NCBI GenBank assembly: GCA_025350905.1
Contig: JANXWY010000136.1
Location: 1 to 32,083 of the forward strand
Source of the DNA: Verrucomicrobiota bacterium
GTDB lineage: Bacteria > Verrucomicrobiota > Verrucomicrobiia > Limisphaerales > JADLHS01
DNA: 32,083 bases
Direction of reading: 5' to 3'
In this document: positions 8,053 through 15,872 of the stretch, one piece after another
How the letters are laid out: every line of letters begins with the position of its first letter
Position numbering within the stretch: the stretch's first letter is position 1
Notes under the pieces: generated by a model
The model's input: only the letters and a program-made list of their open reading frames with translations
Database searches by the model: none
What the model was told of the DNA's origin: nothing
Made by a program: the position numbers and the translations under genes

Positions 8053-8802
8053 ATGTCTGGCAGCGATCCACAGGAAACGCCGGCGACCCCGGGCCAGCAC
8101 TTCGCCACTACCCATTGGAGCGTGGTGCTGTCAGCGGGACACAGCACGCGGCCAGGCGCGCGCGTGGCTTTGGAGAAGTTGTGTCGCGCTTATTGGTATC
8201 CGCTCTATGCTTTTGTCCGGCGGCAAAACTGCAATCCCCACGACGCCGAAGACCTGACCCAGGCTTTTTTTGCGGCGTTACTCGAAAATCGTGGCCTCCG
8301 CGTGGCCAATCCCGAGCGCGGGCGATTCCGTTCGTTCTTGTTGACGCGGTTGAAAAATTTTCTGTCGGACGAACGCAAAAAACGCCAATCCCAGAAGCGG
8401 GGCGGGGGCCAGATAATTATTTCGCTGGATGCGGAATTTGCGGAGGAGCGGTTTGGCGCGGAACCCGCCACCGACCTGACTCCCGAATTGATGTTCGACC
8501 GGCGCTGGGCGATGACGATCATGGAGCAAACGGTCGGACGGCTGCGGAAGGAGTATCTCGCGGCGGATCGGGCGGAATTATTCGAGGAGTTGCGGCATTT
8601 TCAGCCTGGCGAAAAGGGTGGATGTTCATACGCGGAAGTGGCCGTGAGGTTGGGGTTGTCCGAGAGTGCGGTGAAGTCGGCCATCTGGCGACTCCGCCAA
8701 CGACATCGTGAACTCCTGCGCGAAGAAATCGCCCATACCGTGGCGACGCCTGTCGAAGTGGACGAGGAAATTCGTTACCTGATCTCGATGCTCAGCGGGT
8801 GA
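8053..8802 (+). CDS. RNA polymerase sigma factor, ECF type linked to Ser/Thr kinase
   Basis: A 249-residue ECF sigma factor. The N-terminus GQHFATTHWSVVLSAG is typical of the ECF group found with protein kinases in Planctomycetes and Verrucomicrobia. Region 2 runs over residues ~40-105, with YWYPLYAFVRR, DAEDLTQAFFAALLE and the -10-binding helix FRSFLLTRLKNFLSDERKK. Region 4 covers ~170-225, with YAEVAVRLGLSESAVKSAIW followed by RLRQRHRELL, the -35-binding helix-turn-helix. No anti-sigma factor gene is adjacent. Instead the kinase with WD40 repeats follows after 165 bases on the same strand, so phosphorylation by that kinase may control activity (known for this class in outline, inferred here). 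No promoter of its own could be identified. Confidence 0.92.
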   Translation: MSGSDPQETPATPGQHFATTHWSVVLSAGHSTRPGARVALEKLCRAYWYPLYAFVRRQNCNPHDAEDLTQAFFAALLENRGLRVANPERGRFRSFLLTRLKNFLSDERKKRQSQKRGGGQIIISLDAEFAEERFGAEPATDLTPELMFDRRWAMTIMEQTVGRLRKEYLAADRAELFEELRHFQPGEKGGCSYAEVAVRLGLSESAVKSAIWRLRQRHRELLREEIAHTVATPVEVDEEIRYLISMLSG

Positions 8803-8910
8803 GCCAAATCGTTGACGCGTTTTAGCGAGCTCGAAGCCGATTCCGCCCTGGTGCCGTGCTGCGGCGCTTCCGCCCGAGATTATTTTTGGCTCTCTTTTGC
8901 ATCGAAACGG

Positions 8911-8940
8911 CGCAACTTTTCACTCGCCGATTCCCAGTAA
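8911..8940 (+). promoter_or_regulatory. Candidate ECF promoter, site 1 (before the kinase gene)
   Basis: CGCAACTTT (8911-8919), 13 bases, then CCCAGTAA (8933-8940). The AAC core of the first block and the spacing fit an ECF -35/-10 pair. It lies between the sigma gene and the kinase GTG at 8968. The same two blocks with exactly the same spacing occur at 12237 and 14579, while the spacer and flanks here are unrelated to those sites. Confidence 0.55.
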
Positions 8941-8967
8941 CCATTGGATAACCGACGCTAACGGTCT

Positions 8968-11900
8968 GTGGCCGAAGCAAATTATTGCCCAGTCTGCCGG
9001 ACGGTGCTGCCTGCCAGCGCCCCCGATGGCTTTTGCCCGATCTGCGAGTTTCGTCGTGCGCTGGACGCACCGGCTGAGACCGGTGGCAGTCGACGTGAGG
9101 AGGTTCATTCTGAAAAATCCGAAACCCGAAACCCGAAATCCGAAATTGAGGCGGCTTCCCCCTCCTGGTCCGACTTAACAAAAATCCTTTACTTCGGCGA
9201 CTACGAGTTGCTGGCAGAGATTGCGCGTGGCGGCATGGGTACGGTCTTCAAAGCGCGACAGGTCAAGTTGAACCGGGTAGTTGCGATCAAACTCATCAGC
9301 GCTGGCGTGTTGGCATCCCACGAACTGGTCAAGCGGTTCAAGGCCGAGGCGGAAGCCGCCGCCGGACTGGATCACCCGAACATCGTTCCCATCCACGAAA
9401 TTGGGGAGCACGACGGGCAACACTTTTTCAGCATGAAGTTCATTGACGGCCGGACGCTGGGAGCAGCCCTTGGCCGCAAACCGATGCCGACGCGGCGCGC
9501 GGCGCTGTTGCTGATCAACGTGGCACGGGCGGTGCATTTCGCGCACCAACGCGGCGTGCTGCATCGCGACCTCAAGCCCAGCAATATTCTGCTCGACGCG
9601 CGAGGCGAGCCGCACCTGACCGATTTTGGCTTGGCCAAGTTCATCCAAAAAGACAGCACGCTCACGCATACCAATGCTGTACTCGGCACGCCGGCTTACA
9701 TGTCGCCGGAGCAGGCCCGTGGGGATACGAAAGCCGTTACCACGGCGGCCGACGTTTACGGCTTGGGCGCGGTGTTGTTTGAAACTCTGACGGGCACTCC
9801 GCCGTTTGCCGGGGGCACGTCACTGGAAACGATTCGGCAGGTGTTGGACGAAGAGCCGCGTCGTCCTTCGGCTTACAATCCCGAGGTGGATCGCGATTTG
9901 GAGACGATCTGCCTGAAATGTTTGGAGAAGGAGCCGGCCCGGCGTTACGGCTCGGCCGAGGCGCTGGCCGAGGACCTGGAGCGGTGGTTGCGGCGCGAGC
10001 CAATCCTGGCCCGGCCCGCGAGCCCGTGGGAAAAGACCGGCAAGTGGGTGAAACGAAAGCCGGCGCTGGCTGGCGCCCTAGCGACCGCTTTGCTGCTCTT
10101 GCTGATCGTGGCCATCGGCGCACCGATTGCGGTCGTGCGCATTAAAATTACCCAGAAGCGGAACGAGCAAAATCTCTACGCCCTGGGTGTGCGGTTGGCC
10201 AGCCAGGCGTTGGAACAACATGACTTGGTCGGCGCGCGGTTGCGGCTTCAAAGCATCGTGGCCTCACCCAAACAAAGAGCCATGCGGGGTTGGGAATGGC
10301 GTTATTTGATGAGCCAGTGCCATAGCGACGAACTCGCGCCGATCGGGCGCCATGAGGCCGGGATATCCGCAGTCACTTTCTCTCCGGACGACCAAACCAT
10401 CATCGCGATCGGCGAGGATGGGTTCGTAAAGTTGTGGGATGCCGTGAGTCGGACGGAAGTCGCGGGCTGGCAAGCACACACAAACCTGCTCAGGAACAAG
10501 CGGGACATGACGGGTCACAGTCTCGCCCTTTCACCGGATGGACTCACGCTGGCGACCGGCGGCGCCGATGGGCAGATCCATCTGTGGAATCTCGCTTCGC
10601 GGCAGAGGGTGGCGCGCGTAGGTTCCCTTCACCACTGGGTCAACGGGCTGGCGTTTTCGCGGGACGGTCGGATGCTGGCCGGCGCTTGCCAAAACGAAGT
10701 GGCCTTATGGAGCCTAACGAATCGTCCGCCGACCCAAGTGGTTCAATGGGCGGCGGAAATTCCTTTGGCGATTGGCGTGACGTTTTCGGCCGATGGCAAA
10801 CACCTGATCGTCGGCGGACTTTTGGATTCCCTTCACTGCTGGGACATCTCGAACCCCGAAATGCCTCTCAAATTCGACTGCTTCAAAGGGAGCTGCGCGC
10901 CGTCAGCCGTCTCGCCCGACGGAAAATGGCTGGTCGCCTCCGCGCCGGACGATCCGTCGGTTCGCTTGTGGAATCTCGAGACGGGGCAACCGTCACCGGC
11001 ACTGGGCGCGCGAGGCATCGACTATCTTTGCTTCGCGTTCTCTCCCGACAGCCGGGTGCTGGCATCTGGCTTGCGCAGTGGCGAAATCATTTTGTGGGAC
11101 ACGAGCGGCGAGCGCGAGCCCGTGACGCTCGTAGGCCATGAAGAGTTAGTCATCAGTCTGGCCTTCGCGCATAATGGAAAGAGGCTCGTTTCGGCCAGTG
11201 CCGACAAAACGGTGCGCCTCTGGGACGCTTCCATGCAGCCGCACAGCGAGCCGGTGATGCAGCACGGAACTGCGGCGTTTGGCGTTCGCTTCTCGCCGGA
11301 TTCGCGGTATCTCGCCAGCAGCGCGAAGAGTCCCGTGTCCACGACGAATCAATTGAATCCCTTCACGCTCAAGCTGTGGGCGACTAATGGAAACGCCTGG
11401 ACTGAAGTCGCGGTCGCAGCCAATGGCGGGGATTCCTTACAAAGCGCTATCAGCTTCTCGCCGGACGGAAAAGCGCTGGGAGTTGACGGCTCGGGGTCGC
11501 GATTCTACACGATGCCGGACCTCCAACTCATCACCAACGTTGCCACCGGAAGCCTCCCCGCTTTCTCTGATGACGGGCGCACGCTCGTGCATGCTGTCAT
11601 CGAGCGAGAGCGTTACCGCATTGTCCGCCGCGACTCGCCCACGGCGCCGGAAATCGTCATCGGTGAGCAACCGGCCCGCCCCACGGTGCTGGCGGTTTCA
11701 CCGGACGGCAGTCTCGCCGCCAGTTCCAGCGAAGAATCCGGCGGTGCTATCGACTTGTGGCAGGTACGGCAGCGCCACCATCTTGCCACCCTCAAAGGTC
11801 ATGAATATTGGGTTGTTTCCCTGACGTTCTCGCCGGATGGGAAAACACTGGCCAGCGCGAGTTGGGACGGGAAACTCGGTCTCTGGGATGTCGCGAGCCG

Positions 11901-12195
11901 GCAAAAGCTTGCGCTCTTGCGCGGGCACAACGGGGAGGTTTCTTGCGCCGCGTTTTCGCCGGACGGCCGCACGATCGTGACGAGCGGACGCGACGCGACT
12001 GTGCGCTTCTGGAATGTGGAGACGCGGCAGGAGATGTTCGTCCTGCGCGGCCGCAAGCTGAACGTCAATTCCGTGGCCTTTTCGCCAGACGGCCAATGGC
12101 TGGCCGCCGCTTGCCAAAACGGCGACATCCGCCTGTGGCGCGCTCCCGCGCTTGAGGAATTTCAAGTGAACAGCAGGCCGAGTCCAGGCAAATAG
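8968..12195 (+). CDS. Membrane Ser/Thr protein kinase with zinc ribbon and 14 WD40 blades
   Basis: A 1075-residue Hanks-type kinase with a GTG start at 8968. Residues 7-26 hold a small zinc-ribbon-like motif, CPVC...CPIC. The kinase domain is ~75-340: glycine loop [18 protein letters not shown] lysine, catalytic [20 protein letters not shown], and activation end [14 protein letters not shown] membrane helix follows at ~367-390 ([19 protein letters not shown]). Outside it lie about fourteen WD40 units from ~450 to 1065, such as [11 protein letters not shown]...KLWD and [20 protein letters not shown]. Fourteen equals two seven-bladed propellers. The kinase would be cytoplasmic and the propellers outside, so it could sense a signal and phosphorylate the upstream ECF sigma factor (inference). 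A four-unit heptamer repeat lies in the linker before the kinase domain. Confidence 0.93.
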   Translation: MAEANYCPVCRTVLPASAPDGFCPICEFRRALDAPAETGGSRREEVHSEKSETRNPKSEIEAASPSWSDLTKILYFGDYELLAEIARGGMGTVFKARQVKLNRVVAIKLISAGVLASHELVKRFKAEAEAAAGLDHPNIVPIHEIGEHDGQHFFSMKFIDGRTLGAALGRKPMPTRRAALLLINVARAVHFAHQRGVLHRDLKPSNILLDARGEPHLTDFGLAKFIQKDSTLTHTNAVLGTPAYMSPEQARGDTKAVTTAADVYGLGAVLFETLTGTPPFAGGTSLETIRQVLDEEPRRPSAYNPEVDRDLETICLKCLEKEPARRYGSAEALAEDLERWLRREPILARPASPWEKTGKWVKRKPALAGALATALLLLLIVAIGAPIAVVRIKITQKRNEQNLYALGVRLASQALEQHDLVGARLRLQSIVASPKQRAMRGWEWRYLMSQCHSDELAPIGRHEAGISAVTFSPDDQTIIAIGEDGFVKLWDAVSRTEVAGWQAHTNLLRNKRDMTGHSLALSPDGLTLATGGADGQIHLWNLASRQRVARVGSLHHWVNGLAFSRDGRMLAGACQNEVALWSLTNRPPTQVVQWAAEIPLAIGVTFSADGKHLIVGGLLDSLHCWDISNPEMPLKFDCFKGSCAPSAVSPDGKWLVASAPDDPSVRLWNLETGQPSPALGARGIDYLCFAFSPDSRVLASGLRSGEIILWDTSGEREPVTLVGHEELVISLAFAHNGKRLVSASADKTVRLWDASMQPHSEPVMQHGTAAFGVRFSPDSRYLASSAKSPVSTTNQLNPFTLKLWATNGNAWTEVAVAANGGDSLQSAISFSPDGKALGVDGSGSRFYTMPDLQLITNVATGSLPAFSDDGRTLVHAVIERERYRIVRRDSPTAPEIVIGEQPARPTVLAVSPDGSLAASSSEESGGAIDLWQVRQRHHLATLKGHEYWVVSLTFSPDGKTLASASWDGKLGLWDVASRQKLALLRGHNGEVSCAAFSPDGRTIVTSGRDATVRFWNVETRQEMFVLRGRKLNVNSVAFSPDGQWLAAACQNGDIRLWRAPALEEFQVNSRPSPGK
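9119..9146 (+). repeat. Four tandem 7-base units CCGAAA(C/T) inside the kinase gene
   Basis: Units CCGAAAC, CCGAAAC, CCGAAAT and CCGAAAT follow without gaps. The 28 bases encode part of the linker [14 protein letters not shown] between the zinc ribbon and the kinase domain. The linker is low in complexity and not a conserved part of the kinase fold, so the repeat looks like an insertion tolerated because it keeps the frame open. Confidence 0.8.
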
Positions 12196-12236
12196 CGCCC
12201 CAGTCTCCGGCAGTCCAAGGGTCTTCGAAGATTCCG

Positions 12237-12266
12237 CGCAACTTTCGTCGGCTTTTTTCCCAGTAA
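12237..12266 (+). promoter_or_regulatory. Candidate ECF promoter, site 2 (before the HAF gene)
   Basis: CGCAACTTT (12237-12245), 13 bases, CCCAGTAA (12259-12266). It is identical in both blocks and in spacing to sites 1 and 3. Transcription from it would start near 12274 and give a leader of about 130 bases for the gene at 12407. Confidence 0.55.
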
Positions 12267-12277
12267 GGAGTGAATGC

Positions 12278-12295
12278 CTCGCTCGGATGAGTGGG
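12278..12295 (+). promoter_or_regulatory. Conserved RNA hairpin downstream of site 2
   Basis: CTCGCTC-GGAT-GAGTGGG can form a 7-bp stem with two G-U pairs. The second copy (14620-14637) is CTCGCTC-GGAT-GAGCGAG, fully Watson-Crick. Both differences keep pairing, which suggests the RNA structure matters. It would sit at the very 5' end of the transcript. Confidence 0.45.
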
Positions 12296-12406
12296 CGGCA
12301 GGTTTGGGCGGAGAACTCTGTGTGTTCGCCAAGGCCTGGTGAATTCCGTCAAGATAAACAACCAAAACTCCGATGAAGGCGCACGTCGCCTTAAGTAAGG
12401 AAAATT

Positions 12407-13360
12407 ATGAAACAGGAACTAAGAGAGCCAAATATCCGATTAACCAAGCAAACCCAGCGAGGTCTTGGATTAGTGCTGGCTGGCGTCATTCTTACAGCGG
12501 CGATGCTGGCTTACGGTCAGTCGCCCAGCGCCCAGGACTACAAAATAAGTACCGTTGACGTGCCGGCAGCCAACCGGGACATCCAGTTGACCCAGATAAA
12601 CAATGACGGAATGGTTGCTCAACAATACCAGAGTCCGGTCGGGGCGACGTTCCCGCAAGACCTCCACGCGGCGGTATTGCGCCATGGCGCGTGGACGGTG
12701 ATCAACGTGCCCGGAGCCGAATGGAGCGGACCGTCCGGTCTCAATTCTCACGGACAATTGGCCATCACCTTCGCGCGGGCCGACGGGATTATTCGCATGG
12801 CGATCTGGCAGCGAGGCACTCTGGTTTATCTGCCGGACCTCCCGGATTTCATGTACGGCGGAAATGGCTTCAACGATCGGGGGCAGATTGCGGGCAATGC
12901 CTTTTATCCTGACGGCAGTATCCATGGCTTTCTGGGCAGCAGTGCGAACTACGAGATCTTTGATTATCCAAACGTCGGCGCGTTGATCACGATCCCCGCT
13001 AAGATCAACAACGCCGGGATAGTTGTCGGCGAATACGATGCGACCTTTGGTCTGAGCGACGTCAGTGTCCACGCCTTCCTCAAGATTGGCAGCAAGGTTA
13101 TCGACATTGATCTGCCTGGAACCGAAGGCACGTCGGCCCTCAGCCTTAACAACCGTGGGGTCTTCGTGGGTTATTTCCTCCTCGGCGGCAAGCGGCACGG
13201 GTTCATCCGGCGCGGCGAGCACTGGAAAAGCTTTGATATTTCGGGCGCAGAGGAGACGTGGGTCTCGGACGTCAACGACCACGGCCAGTTGGCGGGAGTT
13301 TATCGCGATGCCCAGGGCATTACCCATGGCTACCTGGCGACACCATTCCGTAGCCACTAA
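12407..13360 (+). CDS. Secreted HAF-repeat protein
   Basis: A 317-residue exported protein. An AAGGA site lies 4 bases before the ATG, just after a small hairpin (AAGGCG-CACGT-CGCCTT, 12376-12392) that could expose or mask the site. The N-terminus has a polar stretch of about 22 residues, then the hydrophobic core LGLVLAGVILTAAMLAYG and cleavage near GQSPSAQ. The mature part holds repeats of the HAF family (probable extracellular repeat): INNAGIVVGEY...HAFL, LNNRGVFVGYF...HGFI, VNDHGQLAGVY...HGYL, plus earlier FNDRGQIAGNAF...HGFL. These repeats are thought to form a beta-propeller, with no known activity. The gene follows the kinase on the same strand behind candidate ECF promoter site 2, so it is a likely target of the sigma-kinase pair. 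Confidence 0.85.
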   Translation: MKQELREPNIRLTKQTQRGLGLVLAGVILTAAMLAYGQSPSAQDYKISTVDVPAANRDIQLTQINNDGMVAQQYQSPVGATFPQDLHAAVLRHGAWTVINVPGAEWSGPSGLNSHGQLAITFARADGIIRMAIWQRGTLVYLPDLPDFMYGGNGFNDRGQIAGNAFYPDGSIHGFLGSSANYEIFDYPNVGALITIPAKINNAGIVVGEYDATFGLSDVSVHAFLKIGSKVIDIDLPGTEGTSALSLNNRGVFVGYFLLGGKRHGFIRRGEHWKSFDISGAEETWVSDVNDHGQLAGVYRDAQGITHGYLATPFRSH

Positions 13361-13371
13361 ATGATCGGAAG

Positions 13372-13406
13372 GCTGAAGGCGAAGCGTTCAGCCAAGCGAG
13401 ACACCA
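13372..13406 (+). repeat. 35-base intergenic repeat, copy 1
   Basis: GCTGAAGGCGAAGCGTTCA followed by GCCAAGCGAGACACCA matches 14428-14462 without gaps at 29 of 35 positions. It lies 12 bases after the HAF gene stop. Copy 2 lies after the pseudopilin gene, just before the kinase-tail remnant. Its role is unknown. Confidence 0.6.
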
Positions 13407-13497
13407 GAAACAAGCTGACTGGCAGCCGGAATACACTCGCCAATAAACGCCGGATCAATATCAATAACACCGAACACCAAATTCGAGGACTCCGAAA

Positions 13498-14355
13498 ATG
13501 AAAACTTTTCCCCTTCGCCGACGCTCGCTCCATGGCTTCACCTTGATTGAGCTGCTCGTCGTCATCGCCATCATTGCGATCCTGGCCTCAATGCTCTTGC
13601 CGGTGCTGGGCAAGGCGAAACTGAAGGCGCAAGGCATCCAATGTATGAACAATCACCGGCAGTTGATGCTGGCGTGGAGGATGTACGTGGATGACAGCAA
13701 AGACGTCGTGCCCTTTGCGCAGTTCGACGACGCATGGATCTCAGGTCAACTGGACTTTCTTGGCTCCAACCCCAGCAACTGGGATCCGGAAGTGGACATC
13801 AAAAAGAGCGTACTTTGGCCGTACTGCGGTAAGGCGGTGGGAATTTTCAAATGTCCCGCCGATCAATCCGTGGTGAAGCCCACCACGGGACCGGCCAAAG
13901 GCACGACCGTCAGCCGGGTTCGAAGCATGGCGATGAACCTTTGGGTTGGTGGCGACGGCCCTCTCGGCGACGTTCCGTGGCAGGCCAGCTGGCGCGTGTA
14001 CCGGCGGCTCTCGGACATGATTGATCCGGGGCCGGCCATGACTTGGGTGTTCCTTGATATGCGAGAGGACAGCGTCAATACCGGCGGGTGCGGCACCTCA
14101 ATGGCCGGGTTTTCAAATCAACCGCAACTGCTGGAATGGGGCACCGACTGGCCGGCCAGCTACCATCATCGGGCAGGTGGCTTTTCCTTTGCGGATGGCC
14201 ATGCTGAAATTCACGGCTGGAAGGACCCGCGGACCATGCCTCCCATTGTTAAGGGCGACAATTCATTGTACAAAATGGGTCAAAATACTCCGGTCCCTTC
14301 GGCTGGCAACAAAGACATTATGTGGCTTCAAGAGCGATGCACCCGTCGGAAATGA
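13498..14355 (+). CDS. Type II pseudopilin-like protein with H-X9-DG motif
   Basis: A 285-residue protein with a prepilin N-terminal cleavage and methylation signal: basic [13 protein letters not shown], then [20 protein letters not shown]. Prepilin peptidase would cut between G13 and F14 and methylate the new N-terminus; the helix then anchors the protein. The rest is a long globular domain with 'FKCPADQS' and the C-terminal H-X9-DG motif in [16 protein letters not shown]. Such proteins occur in large paralogous families in Verrucomicrobia and Planctomycetes; their role, possibly in surface structures or secretion, is not settled. GAGGA lies about 9 bases before the ATG. No copy of the CGCAACTTT element lies in front of it, so it may be cotranscribed with the HAF gene 137 bases upstream. 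Confidence 0.92.
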   Translation: MKTFPLRRRSLHGFTLIELLVVIAIIAILASMLLPVLGKAKLKAQGIQCMNNHRQLMLAWRMYVDDSKDVVPFAQFDDAWISGQLDFLGSNPSNWDPEVDIKKSVLWPYCGKAVGIFKCPADQSVVKPTTGPAKGTTVSRVRSMAMNLWVGGDGPLGDVPWQASWRVYRRLSDMIDPGPAMTWVFLDMREDSVNTGGCGTSMAGFSNQPQLLEWGTDWPASYHHRAGGFSFADGHAEIHGWKDPRTMPPIVKGDNSLYKMGQNTPVPSAGNKDIMWLQERCTRRK

Positions 14356-14427
14356 GTCAAGCCGATAAGTTAACGGTCAGACGGAACGCCAATGAACGAG
14401 ATCTTTGCTTCAACCAATCGAAGCCGT

Positions 14428-14462
14428 GCTGAAGGTGAAACGATCAGGCGAGCGTGACACCA
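14428..14462 (+). repeat. 35-base intergenic repeat, copy 2
   Basis: It matches 13372-13406 at 29 of 35 positions without gaps. It lies 22 bases before the remnant of the kinase 3' end (14484), so it may be part of the same rearranged segment. Confidence 0.6.
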
Positions 14463-14483
14463 ATCCTTTTCCACGTCCGGGGG

Positions 14484-14537
14484 GCTTCCGCGCTTGGGGA
14501 AAGTCAGTTGGATGGCAGGCCGAGTCCGGCCAAATAG
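14484..14537 (+). pseudogene. Remnant of the 3' end of a WD40-kinase paralogue
   Basis: Eighteen codons ending in TAG read ASALGESQLDGRPSPAK, against [17 protein letters not shown] at the end of the complete kinase (12142-12195). The DNA is identical at 43 of 54 positions with no gaps. Upstream the match fades: the WD40 body is absent. It is either the stump of a deleted second kinase or the edge of a duplicated segment that carried the promoter. Confidence 0.7.
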
Positions 14538-14578
14538 CGTCTGCTCTTCCGGTCTTCAGGGTTCATTCAAATATTCTT

Positions 14579-14608
14579 CGCAACTTTCGTCGGATTCTTT
14601 CCCAGTAA
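14579..14608 (+). promoter_or_regulatory. Candidate ECF promoter, site 3 (before the peroxidase gene)
   Basis: CGCAACTTT (14579-14587), 13 bases, CCCAGTAA (14601-14608). Block sequences and spacing are the same as sites 1 and 2. The expected start near 14616 leaves a leader of about 100 bases before the gene at 14715. Confidence 0.55.
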
Positions 14609-14619
14609 GGAGTGAATGC

Positions 14620-14637
14620 CTCGCTCGGATGAGCGAG
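14620..14637 (+). promoter_or_regulatory. Conserved RNA hairpin downstream of site 3
   Basis: CTCGCTC-GGAT-GAGCGAG is a perfect 7-bp stem with a 4-base loop. The copy at 12278-12295 differs at two stem positions, both changed to G-U pairs. Confidence 0.45.
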
Positions 14638-14714
14638 CGGCGGGTTCGGGTCCATGACGCAGTGTCTGCCCTCAAACCTGCCAACGGAAACAAACCAAAA
14701 AACTGAGACCATTT

Positions 14715-15872
14715 ATGAAAACTCAAACGACACTATGGATCGCCGTTGGCTTCCTCGCGGCGGCGGTGAACAGTTTTGCCGAAGACGCGACGCCGGAAAA
14801 CCTGCGCGGCCAGTCAAAGACCGCGAGGTTCCTTTTTGACGAGGAAACTTTTGGTGGCAACGGTCGTACGTGTGTGACTTGCCACAGCAAGGAATCCGGA
14901 ACGGTTTCCATCCACGAAATTCAAGATCGCTTCGCGAATGACCCGAGCGACACGCTTTTCCGCCCGCCCGACAGCGATAGCCTCGACGGGAAGTCCTTTG
15001 CCCGCCTCCTCACCACCGGCACCATCAAGATTGATGTGCCACTGGCCCCCAATGTCAAGTTGGCCGCCAACCCATCGGCCACGAAAGCCACATTCTTTCG
15101 AGGCACGCCGACGGTGAAAAACGTGACCACCTTACAGCCATTCCTGATGTCCGATGGGCGTGAGTCGAGCGGCGATCTCGCGCACCAGGCATTGAGTGCG
15201 GTTCATCAACATGCGCAGAACACGATCGAGCCTACGGCGAAGCAACTTGAGCAGATCGCCGCGTTTGAACAGAGCGACGAGCGTTTCTTTTCGTCCGACG
15301 CACTCCAGAAGTTCGCCGCTGGTGGCCCCTCGCCGAAGCTGCCGCGGGGAAAGACCCCGGCCGAACGTCGCGGCCGGGAGTTCTTCAACGCCAACCGCCA
15401 ATGTGGTTTCTGCCACAGCGGACCGATGCTCGACTCGTCCAGCGAGTTCGACATCCTCATCGGTCCCGGTAGCCGTTTCCACGCCGCTGGCGCCGGCCTG
15501 CAATTGGGTCCCCTCGACCAGGCGTTTGATGCCGACGGCAACTTCATTCTAGAACCCACCAATCCCAATCCCAACCGCGCCTTCGAATTCATCGCGGCCG
15601 ACGGCTCCACAACCGTCATCGTCGCACCGGATCCTGGCCGAGCGCTCGTCACGGGAGATCCGAATGACGCCTTCAATTTCAAGATTCCGACACTCTGGGG
15701 CATCAAGAACACCGCGCCCTATTTCCACGATAACAGCGCCCGCACGCTGGAAGAGGTCGTGGAGCATTACAACCGACTCTTTCAATTCATCAACGATCAA
15801 ATCCCCGGCCTGTTTCCGCTGCTGACAGCGCAGGACCAAGCCGACGTCATCGCGTTCCTGAAACTCCTGTAG
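14715..15872 (+). CDS. Di-haem cytochrome c peroxidase family protein (MauG/CcpA-like)
   Basis: A 385-residue exported protein. Signal peptide MKTQTTLWIAVGFLAAAVNS then FA-ED, cleaved near residue 22. Two c-type haem sites are visible: CVTCH (C53, C56, H57) and CGFCH (C230, C233, H234). The C-terminal stretch FKIPTLWGIKNTAPYFHDNS then ARTLEEVVEHYN is a hallmark of the di-haem peroxidase/MauG superfamily. Members reduce hydrogen peroxide or oxidise protein or small substrates with electrons from cytochromes in the periplasm. The protein is somewhat divergent, with an aspartate- and proline-rich insert around DQAFDADGNFILEPTNPNPN. It is the last plus-strand gene and converges on gltD. Candidate ECF promoter site 3 lies about 107 bases upstream, so it may belong to the sigma-kinase regulon. 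Confidence 0.92.
   Translation: MKTQTTLWIAVGFLAAAVNSFAEDATPENLRGQSKTARFLFDEETFGGNGRTCVTCHSKESGTVSIHEIQDRFANDPSDTLFRPPDSDSLDGKSFARLLTTGTIKIDVPLAPNVKLAANPSATKATFFRGTPTVKNVTTLQPFLMSDGRESSGDLAHQALSAVHQHAQNTIEPTAKQLEQIAAFEQSDERFFSSDALQKFAAGGPSPKLPRGKTPAERRGREFFNANRQCGFCHSGPMLDSSSEFDILIGPGSRFHAAGAGLQLGPLDQAFDADGNFILEPTNPNPNRAFEFIAADGSTTVIVAPDPGRALVTGDPNDAFNFKIPTLWGIKNTAPYFHDNSARTLEEVVEHYNRLFQFINDQIPGLFPLLTAQDQADVIAFLKLL

Larger units (their letters stand above)
12142..12308 (+). repeat. Duplicated block, copy 1 (kinase 3' end, promoter, hairpin)
   Basis: This stretch aligns without gaps to 14484-14650, at a constant offset of 2342 bases. The first 54 bases are the last 18 codons of the kinase (43 of 54 identical). 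The next 41 bases are poorly matched (about 20 of 41). The core 12237-12301 is about 92% identical. A short open frame MPRSDEWAAG... (12274-12342) follows AAGGAG and may be chance. Confidence 0.85.
14484..14650 (+). repeat. Duplicated block, copy 2 (kinase tail, promoter, hairpin)
   Basis: This is the partner of 12142-12308 at an offset of 2342 bases. The core 14579-14643 is about 92% identical to copy 1, while the 41 bases before it are only about half identical. The corresponding short frame, MPRSDERAAGSGP, at 14616-14657 also follows AAGGAG but ends early. Confidence 0.85.

Noticed and set aside
9119-9146. The CCGAAA(C/T) array as a CRISPR
   Set aside because: The units are 7 bases long and directly adjacent without spacers, and no cas gene is nearby.
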